Positions 1 through 13,021 are shown, numbered from the stretch's first letter. The stretch: 64,000 nt of DNA from Citrus sinensis (GCF_022201045.2 NC_068558.1:51749501-51813500), one strand, 5' to 3'. Numbers and translations: made by a program. The notes: a model not told the origin generated them from the sequence alone.

Positions 1-403
1 CAGGCGTGTTATGTGTCCCAAGCCAAATTCGAGCGCCATTCTTCTTACGATCCCTTATCTCCGCTGCAAACTTTCCCCACGGCCTCTTCCTCACACCTCG
101 GTAATTATTTGTCTCCAGTGTCTGAGTTGGCGTAACTAGTACTGTTGCTTTTACATCTGTACTAATTTCATTAATCAAAGCCTTTGCCGTGTCATTGATA
201 TTAGGATTAGGTTTAGAGTTACCCTCTTGTGAATGAGAGTCATTCGAGACACAACAAAAGCTCGCATTAGTTGGGAAATAATATAAATTTTCATTAATAT
301 TGATGGTTGTTTCTGAAGGATAGTCGAATTCATCGCCGAGAAGATACTGGCGGATTGATTCTAAGAGAGCAAATTCTGAATCGGAGATATTTTCTCTGGA
401 CAT
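1..403 (-). CDS. ERF transcription factor, group IX-like (5' part, cut by window edge)
   Basis: The first 134 codons of an AP2/ERF DNA-binding transcription factor, expected to act in the nucleus on GCC-box-like promoters. The ATG lies at 401-403. The N-terminus carries [16 protein letters not shown] (residues 7-22), a motif shared with the paralogs at 20167 and 30126 and resembling the N-terminus of group IXa ERFs. The AP2 domain starts at residue 101 ([18 protein letters not shown]) and runs off the window after WLGTHNTP. The gene is on the opposite strand to the other family members. The ATG is preceded by a run of 19 A on the sense strand, and a TATA-like TTTATAA lies about 118 nt upstream (519-525). 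No intron is seen, as is usual for the family. The reading frame is intact over the visible part. Exact orthology is not assigned. Confidence 0.9.
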   Translation of the reverse strand, partial: MSRENISDSEFALLESIRQYLLGDEFDYPSETTININENLYYFPTNASFCCVSNDSHSQEGNSKPNPNINDTAKALINEISTDVKATVLVTPTQTLETNNYRGVRKRPWGKFAAEIRDRKKNGARIWLGTHNTP

Positions 404-518
404 TTTTTTTTTTTTTTTTTTTGGGTTCAAAGTAGAAGGGGAAATGGAAGATTTTAAAACGGTTTCTTGGATTCGTCAGTGATTTTGTGTTTGAAGATAG
501 GAGAGCATCTCCATACAA

Positions 519-525
519 TTTATAA
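519..525 (-). promoter_or_regulatory. TATA-like box of the 1-403 ERF gene
   Basis: TTTATAA on the minus strand about 118 nt upstream of the ATG. This leaves room for a leader of about 85-90 nt, similar to the spacing in the paralogs at 20167 and 30126. Confidence 0.45.
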
Positions 526-1784
526 ACCTACTGCAAGTGTTTATGCTTGGAGCTGCATACGCAAGATGGGGTTTACACTACTGTGCTAGTACCTCTTTTT
601 CTATTCGTTTCTTAACACATGTATGCTTTATTTAATTAATTTTGAAAATATACATACACATGTGGCAACGATGACCAGATAAAGAGAAATTATTTAAGAG
701 AACCAAAGGCCTTCTCATTAATTATACTATATTATATATTAATTTATCAACATTTTTATTTTGATAAAAAATGGGTTAAAAAGTTTCGGTGGAAGTTATA
801 AGAAGAATTTATAAACAACTTACTTTTTATTAAAATATCTTAGTATTTTCATACTTTCTGTACAAATTTTATAATCTAATTTTTTGAAGTAACATTTTCC
901 TTTATGAAAATATCTATCGTTAATAAAAAAAAAACATGAAAGGTCAAATTTTATGCCCTGAGTAATGTTAAAGATTTAATTTTTTGAAGTAACATTTTCT
1001 TTTATCAAAATATCTATCGTTAATAACAAGAAAAATATGGAAGGTCGAATTCTATGCCATGAGTAATTTTAAAAATCTCAACAATCAAGTCTCAGATAAA
1101 ATAGTATTCACGCATTGGATGAAAGAATATTCATTTTAAAAATTAAAAAATTCACCATGCATACCTAAACAATACATAATAATTAAGATTTAAGTTATTA
1201 GTTAATAATTAGAAACCCTAATATTATTATATCTGATTAAGAATGACATTCAATTTGATACAGACGCTGTTGCCCATTTCTCGGAGAAACAATTGATCTG
1301 CTACGTAACATAACGTAACGCACAAAGACGGCTCTCAATCCGCGTGCTATAGGCGGCTCATCCTTAGCGTACTTTTGCGGTAGCCTAGGACCCACCGGCC
1401 CCCGCTAGGTCCTAATGTCTTATTACAGCTTAGTACCATGAAAACTAATAAAAATTAGTCCAAATTAGTCCCCGGCTCCTCACTGACTCGTTGCAATTCC
1501 CAATTAGTCTTCATGTTTATAAAATTATCTAAAACATCTTTGTTGCATATTTGTTTTTAATAATTTGTGGTTTTTGTTCTGGGCTTCATTTATATTAATG
1601 ATTTAATTTTTTTTTGTCTGATTGTAGTGACAATTCTTTCGCTTAAGTTCTGTTATCTTGTTGCTGTTGTTGTTAGTTTTCTTTTCTCTTTTTTATTGGG
1701 GTGTAAGGTGTATGCACGCATTGCACTTTATTTTATTTTTTAGACTTTTGATTATTTGAGAGGTACAGTTTCTTATGCTATCAG

Positions 1785-2360
1785 TTTGGTATTTTGGTAC
1801 AGTTGCAACATTTAAAATAATTACTGTCAACTATACTGTAGAAATAACTTGTAAAGTATTGTGAATTTTATATATAATTATATGTTTAATAAATCTTATT
1901 GTTAAACTATTGTAAGAATATAATAATTAAATTAGACATAATGTTAAACAAATTTTATTTACACATTTATAAAAATATATATATAATTATTTTTTATTGC
2001 TTATATATGATAATTGACAAATAAATAAATAGTTATATCATTAATTTTTTTATTTTTTATCTCAAAATAATTGACAATAATAATAATAATAATCTCCTTA
2101 AATTTAATAAATTTATTTCTTACTTATTAAGGATAATTTTATATTTTATAATACATATGAGGATATATACGAAATTATATTAAGTATAACACTGAATTTT
2201 CAAACCAAATTATGTCTTCCTTGCCTTTAAAATTTATTATAGGATGGGATGATTTTTCAAAAATGATTTCTTAAAAACAGATAACTAGACAGCAAAATTA
2301 AATTTTAACTTTTTAAAACCACTTTTGAGCCTTTAAAAAACTATCCTAAATAAGCCCTAA
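1785..2360 (+). repeat. Dispersed AT-rich repeat, copy 1
   Basis: Resembles 6430-7050 in the same orientation and order. Shared blocks include an ATTATATTAAGTATAA block, a TAATAATCTC run, and a terminal part reading ACTTTT..AGC..AAAA followed by a CCTAAATAAGCCC-like end. Probably a non-autonomous DNA transposon family. Ends and target duplication were not resolved. Confidence 0.5.
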
Positions 2361-5324
2361 ATGAACCATTTGCTCCTGAATTAATAAAATACCCTCATAA
2401 CCACTGATGTTTGAAAAAAAAAATTAATTGTTAGTTTTCATTTTCATTATTTTATTAATAAACCTCAAAGAGACAAATTTCAGGGAGCTATCTGATAATT
2501 GACGTGTAAAGCAAACAAAAATCCAATTGTTATAGTTAATTAGCTAAGCCCAGAAATTTTAGTACATAACCTGATTTCTGGGCTCAATTTACGCATCTCG
2601 TTTTATTTCAATTCGTTGTTAATTTCTCAAAGATTTGCTTCTTGGTTTAGCTTGACATTTCCTCTGTAATATTTGATGTTTTACCAAGTGTTTTCATCGA
2701 TAGAAGTGTGCTTATTTTCCTTTAAAATCTGGTGTGATGTGAGTGCTTCAGTTTTGTTACAGTTGCTTATTATGTTTGTTTCATGAATTGATCTCAATCT
2801 TGGGTTCAAGATTAGGGCCGGTTTCATTGATATTTGAGGTCCTTGATATCTCTACATATATAAATGATATGATTAGGTATGGTTACCTTTTCTTTAATCA
2901 ATTAAACACGAACTAACTCCATAAAATAATTTATTGTACCCAAACTTGTCTGATTTTTAAAATTGATCTCTTAAATTTTTTAAAGACTAAAAGAAACTTT
3001 CAAAGATAATAAAATAAAGTCAAATTAAGTGGTCGAGAAATAACATGGAGGCGAATCTTAATTTTAAATTATAAGAAACACATGTTGTGCTACTCTGGTA
3101 TGTATAAGAGGTAGTTGATAAGTAACATCTAATATACTTTACAGCAACCCAAAAGTAGTTATCCAATACGAAAAATGATAGTACGTGAAACAAGTGAAAG
3201 GTTATGGGGAACTATTTTTGAGTTTGATGTAAGTTACTTATGATGTAACTTAGCAAGACCCTATGTAAGAATGTATTTTAACTAAAGACATGACTTGTTT
3301 ATTCGTATTTATATGTTCAAAGAATGTGCAAATAATTTAAGGATAAACTTTAACTTACCCTACTTTGAATAACAATCTTCAGTATATTTTAAAAGTGTAA
3401 AAATATCAATTTACCTTCATTTATTGCCAAGAAGATGATGATAACAACAACAATCAATGCGCCCTCCACTCACCTTCAACTTCTAAACGAAAATAAAGCT
3501 AAATTAAAGTTGCCACAATTTTAAAAATAAATTAAAAATTTTCCTCTTACCTGAGTTATGAATTAAAGTTTATCTTAATTTAATTTATCATTTCGGACAA
3601 TTTTTATAGTTATAAAATGCTATCACCCACTACATCCATCAAACTGTGAAATCCAAATCCTAAAACCCCAAAATCAAATCTAATCCATGTGAAAAGGAAT
3701 ATATAAATGAAACAATTTGCATGCTAAACCTTGTGTCACCCATGCACACCATAGATTTGAAAAAAGAAAAAATCCTTTATAAAGAGAGGTTGGATACTTG
3801 GAGTTAGAGATGGCCAATGGTGGAGCGGCACGGTACGAGTACGTTTTGTTATGGCACACAATATGGTACACGTAGGCTAGATTTTAAGTTTTAGGCACAC
3901 CAGCCTTAAAAGCAAGGGATAAAGCATGGTACGTGAAAAAATCTATAAAAAACACAGTTCAAATTTTATAGCTAAATTTTATTTAGATTATAATGTTTCC
4001 CATTATTTAAAAAATAAATTTGAATTGAACAACATTAAATCTAATAGTTTTTTATTTAATTTAATTGGATTTTTATTATTAATTAATGTTGTATTATTTG
4101 AAGTTATAAATTAATTTTAAGTCATTAATTAAATTTGAATTGAATTTTTATTATCATTTAGTGTGGGTAACATTGTTTTATTAAGTTTTTTTTTTATTAT
4201 TGTTGGTTTATGTTAAGCAAATCTAATAAATTTTTTAACATATATCTAATCAATTATTTTATGCAATTCTAAGAAAATTTACTGGAGATATTATAATTTA
4301 TCTAATTAGTATTTTTTTTAAAGTAAAAGCAAAATAATTTTGAAAAACAAAAATGCGAGCCAGCACGGCTCGACGCAATCTATGTTCAGCTTAGGCTAAC
4401 CTTTGAAACTTTGGGCAAGACAAAGGTACGATCAGCTAAACTCAGGGTGTCATTTCGTGCTGGCCCACATGTCCTTGTGAGCCTAGCCGCCACGGTCTTC
4501 TAGTAATCTCCAGTTGCAGTGAGACAAGGGCATAAGCGTAACTATGTTAAAACGCATTAGGTGTGAGAATATTTATGAAAAATTAGAGTTTTTACTGAAA
4601 TTTATTCCTTTTATGTATTTTTTTCTTCTTCTTTTTTCTGTATTACAACCTTTGCCAAACCAAAATTTGGGTTTTGCGCTTTATCTAAGGAAAGTCAATC
4701 CCTTAACCGATTACTTTAATTAAATTAATTGAAGAAAACCAAACGAGTACTTAAAACTGTGTGTGTATAATTTTTCTTTAATAAGAACATCTTTATTTTC
4801 AAGTAAGGATGTTATTAAAATATAAAGAAATATAAATTTTAATAAAATTAGATATTATATTTTTTATTTGTTAGTGTAATAATTTTTTTTATTTCTAGTA
4901 ACATCCTCATTTTATTAAAATAAAAAAATTTATTAGAGAATTATTATGTACATATATATATATAAATCATGAGTTCGATATTAACTAGTACGACTTCGTT
5001 AATTTGCAGGAGAATAATTGTTTCTAAAACTGAAAAATGCAGAAATGTCCAGAAGACTTGCAAATAGGCTTCAAAAAGAAATAACACCTAATAAAAAATA
5101 TTTTCATGGCTATTTTGGCCTTTGTACTAATATGCGCGCATGGTAAAATTTAGTTATTAAAAAGGAAATCCCACCTAAGTTTTGACTTTTCATTCATTCT
5201 TTTTTTTTTTTTTTTTGTTTCAAGGATAAAAGTAAAACCTCAACAACTTGTTATCTCTTAGATTTACTTTATCTTTTTCAAATAATTTTTCTTGGGCGGC
5301 GGTGATTGTTAGAAATAATAATTA

Positions 5325-6086
5325 GGGTAATTTTTAAAAATCTCCCTGAGCTTTGAGGCTGTTGTAAGTAGATAGTGAAAATCATTTTATTTGTAAAAGA
5401 CCTTTTACCGTTAGTTAAAATTTTCATTGACTAACTGTTGACTTTAAAAAGATAATATTATCCCCAATAATAGTTTACGTCAGTTAAAATTTCCTTAAAA
5501 TCTTAAAAAAAATAAAATTACAAACTTAAAAAAAATTATATTTTATATCAAATAATTAAGATTTGTAATTTTATTACAAACTTTAAAAAATTACATTTTT
5601 ATATCAAATAATTAAGATTTGTAATTTTATTACAAACTTAAAAAAAAGTTTACGTCAATTAAAATTTCCTTAAAATCTTAAAAAAATTAAAATTACAAAC
5701 TTAAAAAAATTATATTTTTATATCAAATAATTAAGATTTGTAATTTTATTACAAACTTTAAAAAATTACATTTTTATATCAAATAATTAAGATTTGTAAT
5801 TTTATTACAAACTTTAAAAAAATTATTTTAAGATTTGTAATTTTATTTTTTTAAGATTTTAAGGAAATATCAATAACTTGATCATGGTGAAAATAATTGT
5901 TTTAATTACTTATGAAATTGTAAATATTTAGAATTGTAAATATTGGGGATAATATTGTCTTTTCAAAGTCAACAGTTAGTCAATGAAAATTTTAACTAAC
6001 GGTAGGGGGTCTTTTACAAATAAAATGATTTTCACCATCTATTTGCAACAGCCTCAAACCTCAGGAGAGGTTTTTAAAAATTACCC
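5325..6086. mobile_element. Mutator-type MITE with long terminal inverted repeats
   Basis: The arms of about 145 bp at 5325-5473 and 5943-6086 are inverted copies beginning GGGTAATTTTTAAAAA, a common start of plant Mutator-like MITEs. The element is flanked by an identical 10-bp target duplication, ATAATAATTA, at 5315-5324 and 6087-6096, as expected for Mutator insertion (9-11 bp). The core (about 5480-5860) holds several direct copies of a roughly 55-bp AT-rich unit containing TCAAATAATTAAGATTTG. No transposase is encoded, so it is non-autonomous. The exact target duplication and recognisable arms suggest a fairly recent insertion. Confidence 0.92.
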
Positions 6087-6429
6087 ATAATAATTATAAT
6101 AAACAACCTTACGATTATCACTTTTTTAAATTATTCTCACCTGCCCCATTTATGTTTGATGTAACATTTCTCGGCCTTATCAGTGTCATGGTCATTCTTT
6201 ACAATAGCATGGAAGCAAAATCAAAAGTTTGATGCTGAGATAAATGGGTTTGTCTTTCCAAAATTTTTTTATAATAAAATGAGAAAGGAAAGATATAATC
6301 ATATAACTAATAAACAATGAAAGATAATCATGCCCCATTTTTTTTAACTAATAGATTTACACAGTTCCTTACACCTATTATTGAGCTTCAATAATCGAGG
6401 TTATTTGAACTTATTTAATTCTTTAAGTA

Positions 6430-7050
6430 ATTCATTTAGGTTAATTTGATAATATTATAACTTTTAAAATAATTATTATTAGTTGTATTGTAAAAATAAT
6501 CTGTTGTGAAGAGAATTAGTCAACTATTTTAATAAAAAAAATTTAAAAGTGTTGTGATCTTTAAAAACAGTCGTATGTGTTTAGTAGATGCGACTCTTGA
6601 AATGATAAAAAAAATATAAATGATTGAATTAGAAATAATGTTGAATAAAATTATATTTATAAACATGTACTTAAAATATTTTTATTGTAAAGATATAATA
6701 ATTGATAATTAAAAAATATTTTTATATTAATAATTATTATTTATTTTATTATCTCAATATATTTGGTAATGATAATAATCTCTTCAAATTTAATGATTTT
6801 CTTTTCTAACTAATAAGAATAATTTTTTATTTTTATACTATATATGAGAATATATAGAATTATATTAAGTATAAAACTGATTCTCTAAGCCAATTTTAAA
6901 AAGTTGCTCCTTCCCTTATTTTTCAAAATTTATCGGATGAGATAATTTTATCAAAAATAATTTCTTACAATAATCTAAGAAAAATTGAAACTAACTTTTA
7001 ATTTTTCAAAAACACTTTTAAGCTTCCAAAAAATAATCTTAAACGGGCCC
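6430..7050 (+). repeat. Dispersed AT-rich repeat, copy 2
   Basis: Second copy of the repeat at 1785-2360, in the same orientation. It shares the ATTATATTAAGTATAA block, the TAATAATCTC run and the final stretch ending in a GGGCCC-like boundary. The two copies are clearly diverged by substitutions and small gaps. Confidence 0.5.
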
Positions 7051-7969
7051 AATGCGCGTGTTATAAAAAATTAAAATCTGAACTTTTTATTTTATGAACC
7101 GACCAGAATCCTTATATTAACTTTTATACATATTAAATTTCTTTTCTTTTCGATCCTTCGATCCCCATCTTCCTCGCAACCATAAGACGTTTACTGCAGA
7201 AACCAAACTAAATCCTTCTCTTCTCTTTCATTATGCTTTTTACTTTTGTTAGTTCTTTTTGTAAATTCCATCTCTAATAAAATATTCAAGAACTTAAATA
7301 TATTTAGTTGAGATGAGGAAACAGTGAAGATCCAGAACACCGATAGAAGAGATGAGGAGTGATTGTGGATGCAGAAAAAAAATTGCAGTGAAGGGATAAA
7401 TAAATTATGACAAGGCTACAAATATTTAGCTGAGGTCATTTTGGATTATAGGGGATGTACAGGGTAAAAGTCAAAATTTTAAATTTTAACAAATAGGTAT
7501 ATTAGGGAAGTTAGTGTTTAGAGTTGGCGAAACGAGTCATTGTGTCGTGTTCGTATCGTATCAAATTTAGATTTATTAAAATACGATTTATTTAATAATT
7601 ATATCAAAATATTGAGACCCCAACCCAACATAAAAAATAAATGCGTTACTTAATAATCTGCTTAATATCTATATATTTTATAAAATTTACATTAAACATT
7701 TATACTATTTAAGTTTTAATTTTATATATAATATTGATTTTATAAAATATACATGTCTACCAATATTTTACGCATTTATATTATTGAAGTTTTGAATCTA
7801 AATAAAATTTTATAAATGAAACGTTGTGTATATGTTCCTCTTTACAAAAAAATAAATAAATAAAAAGAGAAAATCATGTCCAATATTTGAGTTTTGATGA
7901 TAACAAATAAATTTAAAATAGAAAATATAATTGTGTCATTAATTGGGTAAATGAGTTAAGAACTCTAAC

Positions 7970-8690
7970 TAGGGATGACAAATATCCAATTATGGATGGA
8001 TATTATCCATAATTATCCTTAATGGATATATCCATATCCATATCCAGTATTTAATATTGGACATGGATATGGATTTTATCCATATAGATATGGAGATCCA
8101 TAGATATTATTATTTTTATTATATAAAAATAATAATATAAAATAGTTAAAATTCCAATATCAAATTTGGCTATTAAACTATTTATATTAGTAATATATAT
8201 ATATATATAATAAAATGGCGGTCCGGTGACCGGTGGCGGAGGTCCGGAACTTTCCGGTGAAGTCGACGGTGGTCCAGCGGTGGTCCGGCGACTTTCCAAT
8301 GGAGGTCCATTTATAATATTAAATCAATAAAATAAAATCATAATTATTAATGGCATTAAATAAGTTAAAAAATTGAAGGGTAATTTTGAAAATTTTAGTT
8401 TTTAATATAAGAGAAATTTAAATTCTTCACTAGTTAATATAAGAGGAAATTAAATTTTGTTGTTTTTTTTTTTCATTTTAGTTTAACAATATAATTTTTT
8501 TTTAACTTTAAAAGGATAAATTAATTGGATTTTGGATATCCATTAAATATCCATACCCATCCAATATTTAATTGGATATATTTAAAAATATCAATATCCA
8601 TATCCAAGAAGATTTTGAATGGATATTATCCAATCCAATTAGATTGGATATATGTATATCCAATTTGGATGGACCAATTTGCCATCCTTA
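7970..8690. mobile_element. hAT-type non-autonomous element with ATGGATAT subterminal repeats
   Basis: The ends are TAGGGATGACAAA and, inverted, TAAGGATGGCAAA. They are flanked by 8-bp near-identical duplications, ACTCTAAC (7962-7969) and ACTTTAAC (8691-8698), fitting hAT. Both ends are dense in ATGGATAT/ATATCCAT words, the sort of subterminal repeats hAT transposases bind. The centre contains a sharply GC-rich block (about 8216-8308) rich in GGTCCGG and GGTGGCGG. Open frames inside (8051-8299, 8525-8749) are low-complexity and not believed to be genes. Confidence 0.8.
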
Positions 8691-8699
8691 ACTTTAACC

Positions 8700-10994
8700 C
8701 TAACATGATACAAAAAACATCGTGTAAATCCGGACCCCGATCCATTTAACCATCATGTCAAATGTAACAGCTCATATCTATTTATTCCTATCATGTTCGT
8801 ATTGGATAATCAGATTGTGTAAATTTTTGCCAGCTTTATTAGTGTTAAAAGAAAAAAATACGGTATTAAAGAATAATTATGTTTTTACAAAGTTGGAATG
8901 TAAATAATCTGAGATGTCGTTCGGTTTTGTAATATATATACATATATATAAAAGAAATTCCGATAGTTTGACATAACATTTGTTCGAAAATGGAGTGCTA
9001 CCAAAGACTGTTTTTGTTATTATTATTTAAATTTTATTATTATTACTGTTAAATAAGGAGAAAGGAATATATTAATTCTGTTGAGTATTTAACTAAATTT
9101 GTTGGCCTTAAGGTCCAGCAATCACTCTTAAGACCACAAGGAAGCGAAGTAAAATAATTTAATGTCTATTCTCTTATCACAAATTGGTTTGGTTCAACTT
9201 TTACTCTAAAATTCCTTACTATCACCAATTGGTTTTCATTTGAATAATATGCTAACTTTTACTTCAAACTCCATAGTTAAGCATGTTAAACTCAGAGCAT
9301 TCCAGTAATAGGTGACCTGTTGAAAAATTACGACAGACATTTTAATCCAATAAACCTAATCACATCACAATAACCACCTTGAATCCAACAAGAACGTTAC
9401 AGTCATGGGTTTTAATATTGCTTGCCATTTACGACTACATGTAGTAATTTCAAGATTTTTGTAGTACTGTCTACCAAATAGTCAAACACAACAATATAAT
9501 AATTCTCTGTCCTTTGAACGAAATATATCTAATTTTCACGCAAATCGTGCCAAGTTCGTTCATGATCACGTCGCGTGATATGCAGCCTTCTTTGAAACAT
9601 TTTTGCCTCGATTGCAAGAATATTTGCACTACGTAGGATTTTGGCATCTGGATTAATTTCTGATGATAAATAAATGAGCCAACGTTAGTTATTAGATTGC
9701 AATAATGTAGATTCGAGATCGCACTGCCGGCCTTGGTAAGAATTAAACGGAAACAAAAAAATAAACCATGTGGATGTTGTATGTATGTTTATTATTGAGT
9801 AAGAAAGATTGATTAATTTAATCTTTGTTAATTAATTATTATTCTTAAATTATATTATTTGTATTATTTTCTTTTCATATTTCGAATATTTGTATATTTC
9901 TCTTAAAAAAATTTTATATTTCAAATTTTTGTATCCTTTGTACTCATGATTAATTAGAGTGAAATTTACCTTCTTTATATACTGCTCTTCAAAAAGATTT
10001 AGGCCTAATACCAACATATTATTAATGTGTGTCGATTATCAATATCTTTTGTCTATTTTTTTAATAAAAATTCATATTAAAAATATGCCCATTTATTTTA
10101 TTAAATTATTATAAAAGAAGGCATTTACAATTATTAGTTATATATGCGGAACATCTTTTTAAATCTAAATGAGAATTAGTCATTCGTTGAAATTGAAAAT
10201 CTCGAATAAATTAAATTAGAAGCAATTATGAATACATGTTTGAAGATTCTGACTTCATGAAAGCACTCTACCTTTACCCTGTTTTAGCTTTGAAATTGTT
10301 CATATTTTCAAATAGAAAGAAAGCCACGCCAAGTAATTTCTACAAAACCCAAATTTGGCAGTGTTTATACATTAAGAAAACTAATATTCTAAATGCATTT
10401 AACTAATTCAAGACAAACTTTTTTTCTTTTTTTTTGTTGTCTCATATAATTTTGTGCTAATTTGTTATACTCTCTTCTGCACAAACATCATTATTCGATA
10501 TTGAGGATTAAAAAAAAACAGTCTAAAAATGAAAATCTTTCTTTTCAACTTCTCTGTGATGCTTAAGTACGTGCTACTTGGAATTGTTTGATTTGTAATG
10601 TTCACATGTGAGTTGAGTAAATATGATATCAGAAGCAACAATTTTTTAATTTTTTTTAATGGGACTTGTTGAGTTCGTTTCATGTGTATTCCCTTTTGTT
10701 CGTATCTAATCTTTGGAAAACTCGTTACTATCATGAAAATATTATCACAATAAGAGCTGCAAAAGAAGTGGTTTTTTACTTTTTAACAGAACCAGTATTA
10801 ATTAAGGGATTCCTTATTCTCAGAAAAAAAAAAAATTGTCTTTATGCAAGCTTTTACATATACCGCACCACGCCATTTATATTGTGGTTCCTGTGATCAC
10901 ATCAATCTTAAAATATATCACGCGACAAATAAATAAGTGAAACAAATTGTTTATAAATTTTAGAAATAAAGAGAAAGACACCTTGCATGATCAC
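8700..10994. other. Intergenic DNA, nothing recognised
   Basis: AT-rich sequence without recognisable gene or transposon ends. Two overlapping opposite-strand open frames near 10465-10896 show no family resemblance and have AT-driven composition. Confidence 0.5.
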
Positions 10995-10997
10995 TTA

Positions 10998-11253
10998 TGG
11001 TGCGTTTACTAATTAGTAATTATAATGGGCTAAAATCGAAATGAGGAATGAGAATCAGAATAAGTTATTTACTTGAGTTGTAGTCGGAATCGGAGTGAAA
11101 TTCATTCTCATTGATATGTTTACCTTATCTTGGAATCAGAATGAAATATCATAATTGACTAAAATACTCTTTGTTAATTATTGTCAATTGGTGGTAGTAG
11201 TAGTAGTAACAACAAAAAAAATAAATAAATAAATAAAATTATAGTAGTAGTGA

Positions 11254-11303
<50 letters not shown>

Positions 11304-11792
11304 ATAATAATAATAATAATAAATTGTATTATAATAATATTTTAATAAATAATAATAATGACGTTAATATTAAATATAATTTATAATTATTACTATTTAT
11401 TACTTTCATTATTTTATTATATTATTATTTATGAAAATATTATTGTAATTAAATTTTATAATAATAATAAGTTATTATTATTTATTAAAATATTTTTATA
11501 GTTATAATTTATTAATTTTATTATTGTTATTATTAATTTCATTATTTTTAATTTTTAATTATTATTTAGATTAAGGATAAAATGAGTGTTAGAAAGTTTA
11601 GTTGGGGGTAAAAAGTCATTTTCGAGAATGAAGTTATGATTCCCAAGCCCTCTTGTGCATAAGAACTCTGGTAATATTTTCCAAATTTATGGGCCCAACA
11701 CTATTTCAGTTTCGATTTAATTTTGTAAGTAAATACGTTATTTATTCTGATTCTAGAATTTTCATTATCACTGCCAGTAAGTAAACGCACCA
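10998..11792. mobile_element. PIF/Harbinger (Tourist)-type MITE with internal AGT microsatellite
   Basis: The ends are TGGTGCGTTTACT and its inverted copy AGTAAACGCACCA. They are flanked by TTA at 10995-10997 and 11793-11795, the 3-bp duplication typical of PIF/Harbinger. The subterminal parts share GAATGAGAATCAGAATAA-like sequence in inverted orientation. The interior has a long (AGT)n then (AAT)n microsatellite (about 11186-11330) and AT-rich filler, and no transposase. A diverged relative lies at 17113-17620. Confidence 0.8.
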
Positions 11793-11978
11793 TTAATTCA
11801 TTAGAAAATTAGACAGCAAGTGTTGATCTCTGGACATGACCATCACAATTTTAAAATTAAACGATCAATTTAATCCCTAGAATGAATGAACGAGATACGA
11901 GATTAGATCACGATGGATCTAATCTGCAAGGATCTATAAGTAGCAACTATCTTTACTATCGTTTTTCAATAGAAATAT

Positions 11979-12102
11979 GGGAGCTGCTACCTTACGTTGC
12001 ATGTAAGGTACAACCTCTCACAAGGCTGGTGGGTCCAAGTGGGACCCACATCTGAGTTTGTGAGAGGCTGTACCTTACATGCAACGTAAGGTAGCAAAAG
12101 CC
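11979..12102. mobile_element. Short hairpin MITE with 9-bp target duplication (Mutator-type)
   Basis: A 124-bp near-perfect palindrome. GCTACCTTACGTTGCATGTA (from 11986) is repeated inverted at the right end (to 12095), with GTGGGTCC/GGACCCAC near the loop. The 9-bp sequence TAGAAATAT flanks it at 11970-11978 and 12103-12111. Outer bases read GG..GCTACC inward from both sides. The duplication length fits a Mutator-type deletion derivative. RNA from it would fold into a strong hairpin. Confidence 0.8.
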
Positions 12103-12111
12103 TAGAAATAT

Positions 12112-13021
12112 TTGATAGCCAAATTCTCATATAATTCATTCTCTAACTTCATTCAGTTCTTTCTTTAGTTCCTTCTTTCAACCTATAACTTGATTGTCAG
12201 AATACATTGCAAGTACTTCACCAACGCTTACTTGAATTGTTCCGGAGTTGAAGAGCGTAATTGGAAAGGATTCAATTATCAGTTTACAGTGAGTGGAAAT
12301 GAAAATTAAAAAGTAAAGTTAAAAAGTAGTATTATGTTTATGTGTCCATCCATCCACCATTTAACTAAATGGATCCAATAAATAAAAATTAAGTCACCTT
12401 TTTAAATCAAAATTTTAAGTTAAAAGAAACCTTCCGTCATTTAAATTTCTGTTTATTTGGGTTAAGGAAGCTCACGTTTGCAGCGTTGACAGCAAAGCAG
12501 AGGATAGTGGCAGCTGTAGCATATAGTTAAGAGTTGATGACATGGCATGCCAGCTGGCACCCGGTGTTTATGTGATCGCTTGTGCATGTGATGATCAGCT
12601 GAAGTTATTATAGTTAGTTATAATTAGCAGTAATTAGTTGTGTACATATTTATTAAGATTCGGATGTAAATAAGAAAGAACGAGCTAGAAGTTTCTATCT
12701 CTCAAATTTTCTCTCAACTTTCTTATCTTCCAAACAGTTTAGATTCATTCTTAAATATGAAATGGAAAAGAGATGTGACTCCAGTTCCTGCGGAAAATGG
12801 TAAGATCTTTGGGGCAAGAAGGAGGGGTTGATCCGTATTATTTTAAAAGTTTTTAACGCCTTAAATCAGCACACCAAGTAAAACAAAGAAAAGAGAAGCC
12901 CATGTCAGCTAAGCAATAATGCATAAAAATAATTACATAATTATGGGAACCGAAAAAATGCAAAGAAGACAATTATGTTATTTATTAAGAATTAATGGAC
13001 TTTATATATATATATATATAT
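12112..13021. other. Intergenic DNA, possible decayed LTR
   Basis: No gene. The stretch around 12430-12740 (TAGTTAGTTATAATTAG, then a CTATCTCTCAAATTTTCTCTC-type run) looks like the second half of a copia-type LTR, but no partner LTR or ends were found. Treat this as a guess. Confidence 0.3.

Larger units (their letters stand above)
404..5314. other. AT-rich intergenic DNA, no gene recognised
   Basis: No coding region supported by family resemblance. Contents: the promoter side of the minus-strand ERF gene; one copy of a dispersed repeat (about 1785-2360) that recurs at 6430-7050; and a GC-richer stretch (about 3815-4510) with GGCACGG-type words reminiscent of decayed hAT repeats, for which I could not find ends. 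Short open frames at 3680-3871 and 3926-4114 are low-complexity and AT-driven. Confidence 0.6.

Noticed and set aside
3806-4510. Possible hAT element around GGCACGG-type words
   Set aside because: No convincing inverted ends or 8-bp duplication could be found; left as a note in the intergenic entry.
8051-8299. 82-codon frame with a Pro/Ser-rich start
   Set aside because: Lies inside the hAT-type element and results from its GC-rich block followed by (TA)n; not a gene.
10465-10896. Overlapping opposite-strand open frames of 89 and 76 codons
   Set aside because: AT-driven, no domain or family resemblance, and each is the shadow of the other; no promoter or splice context.
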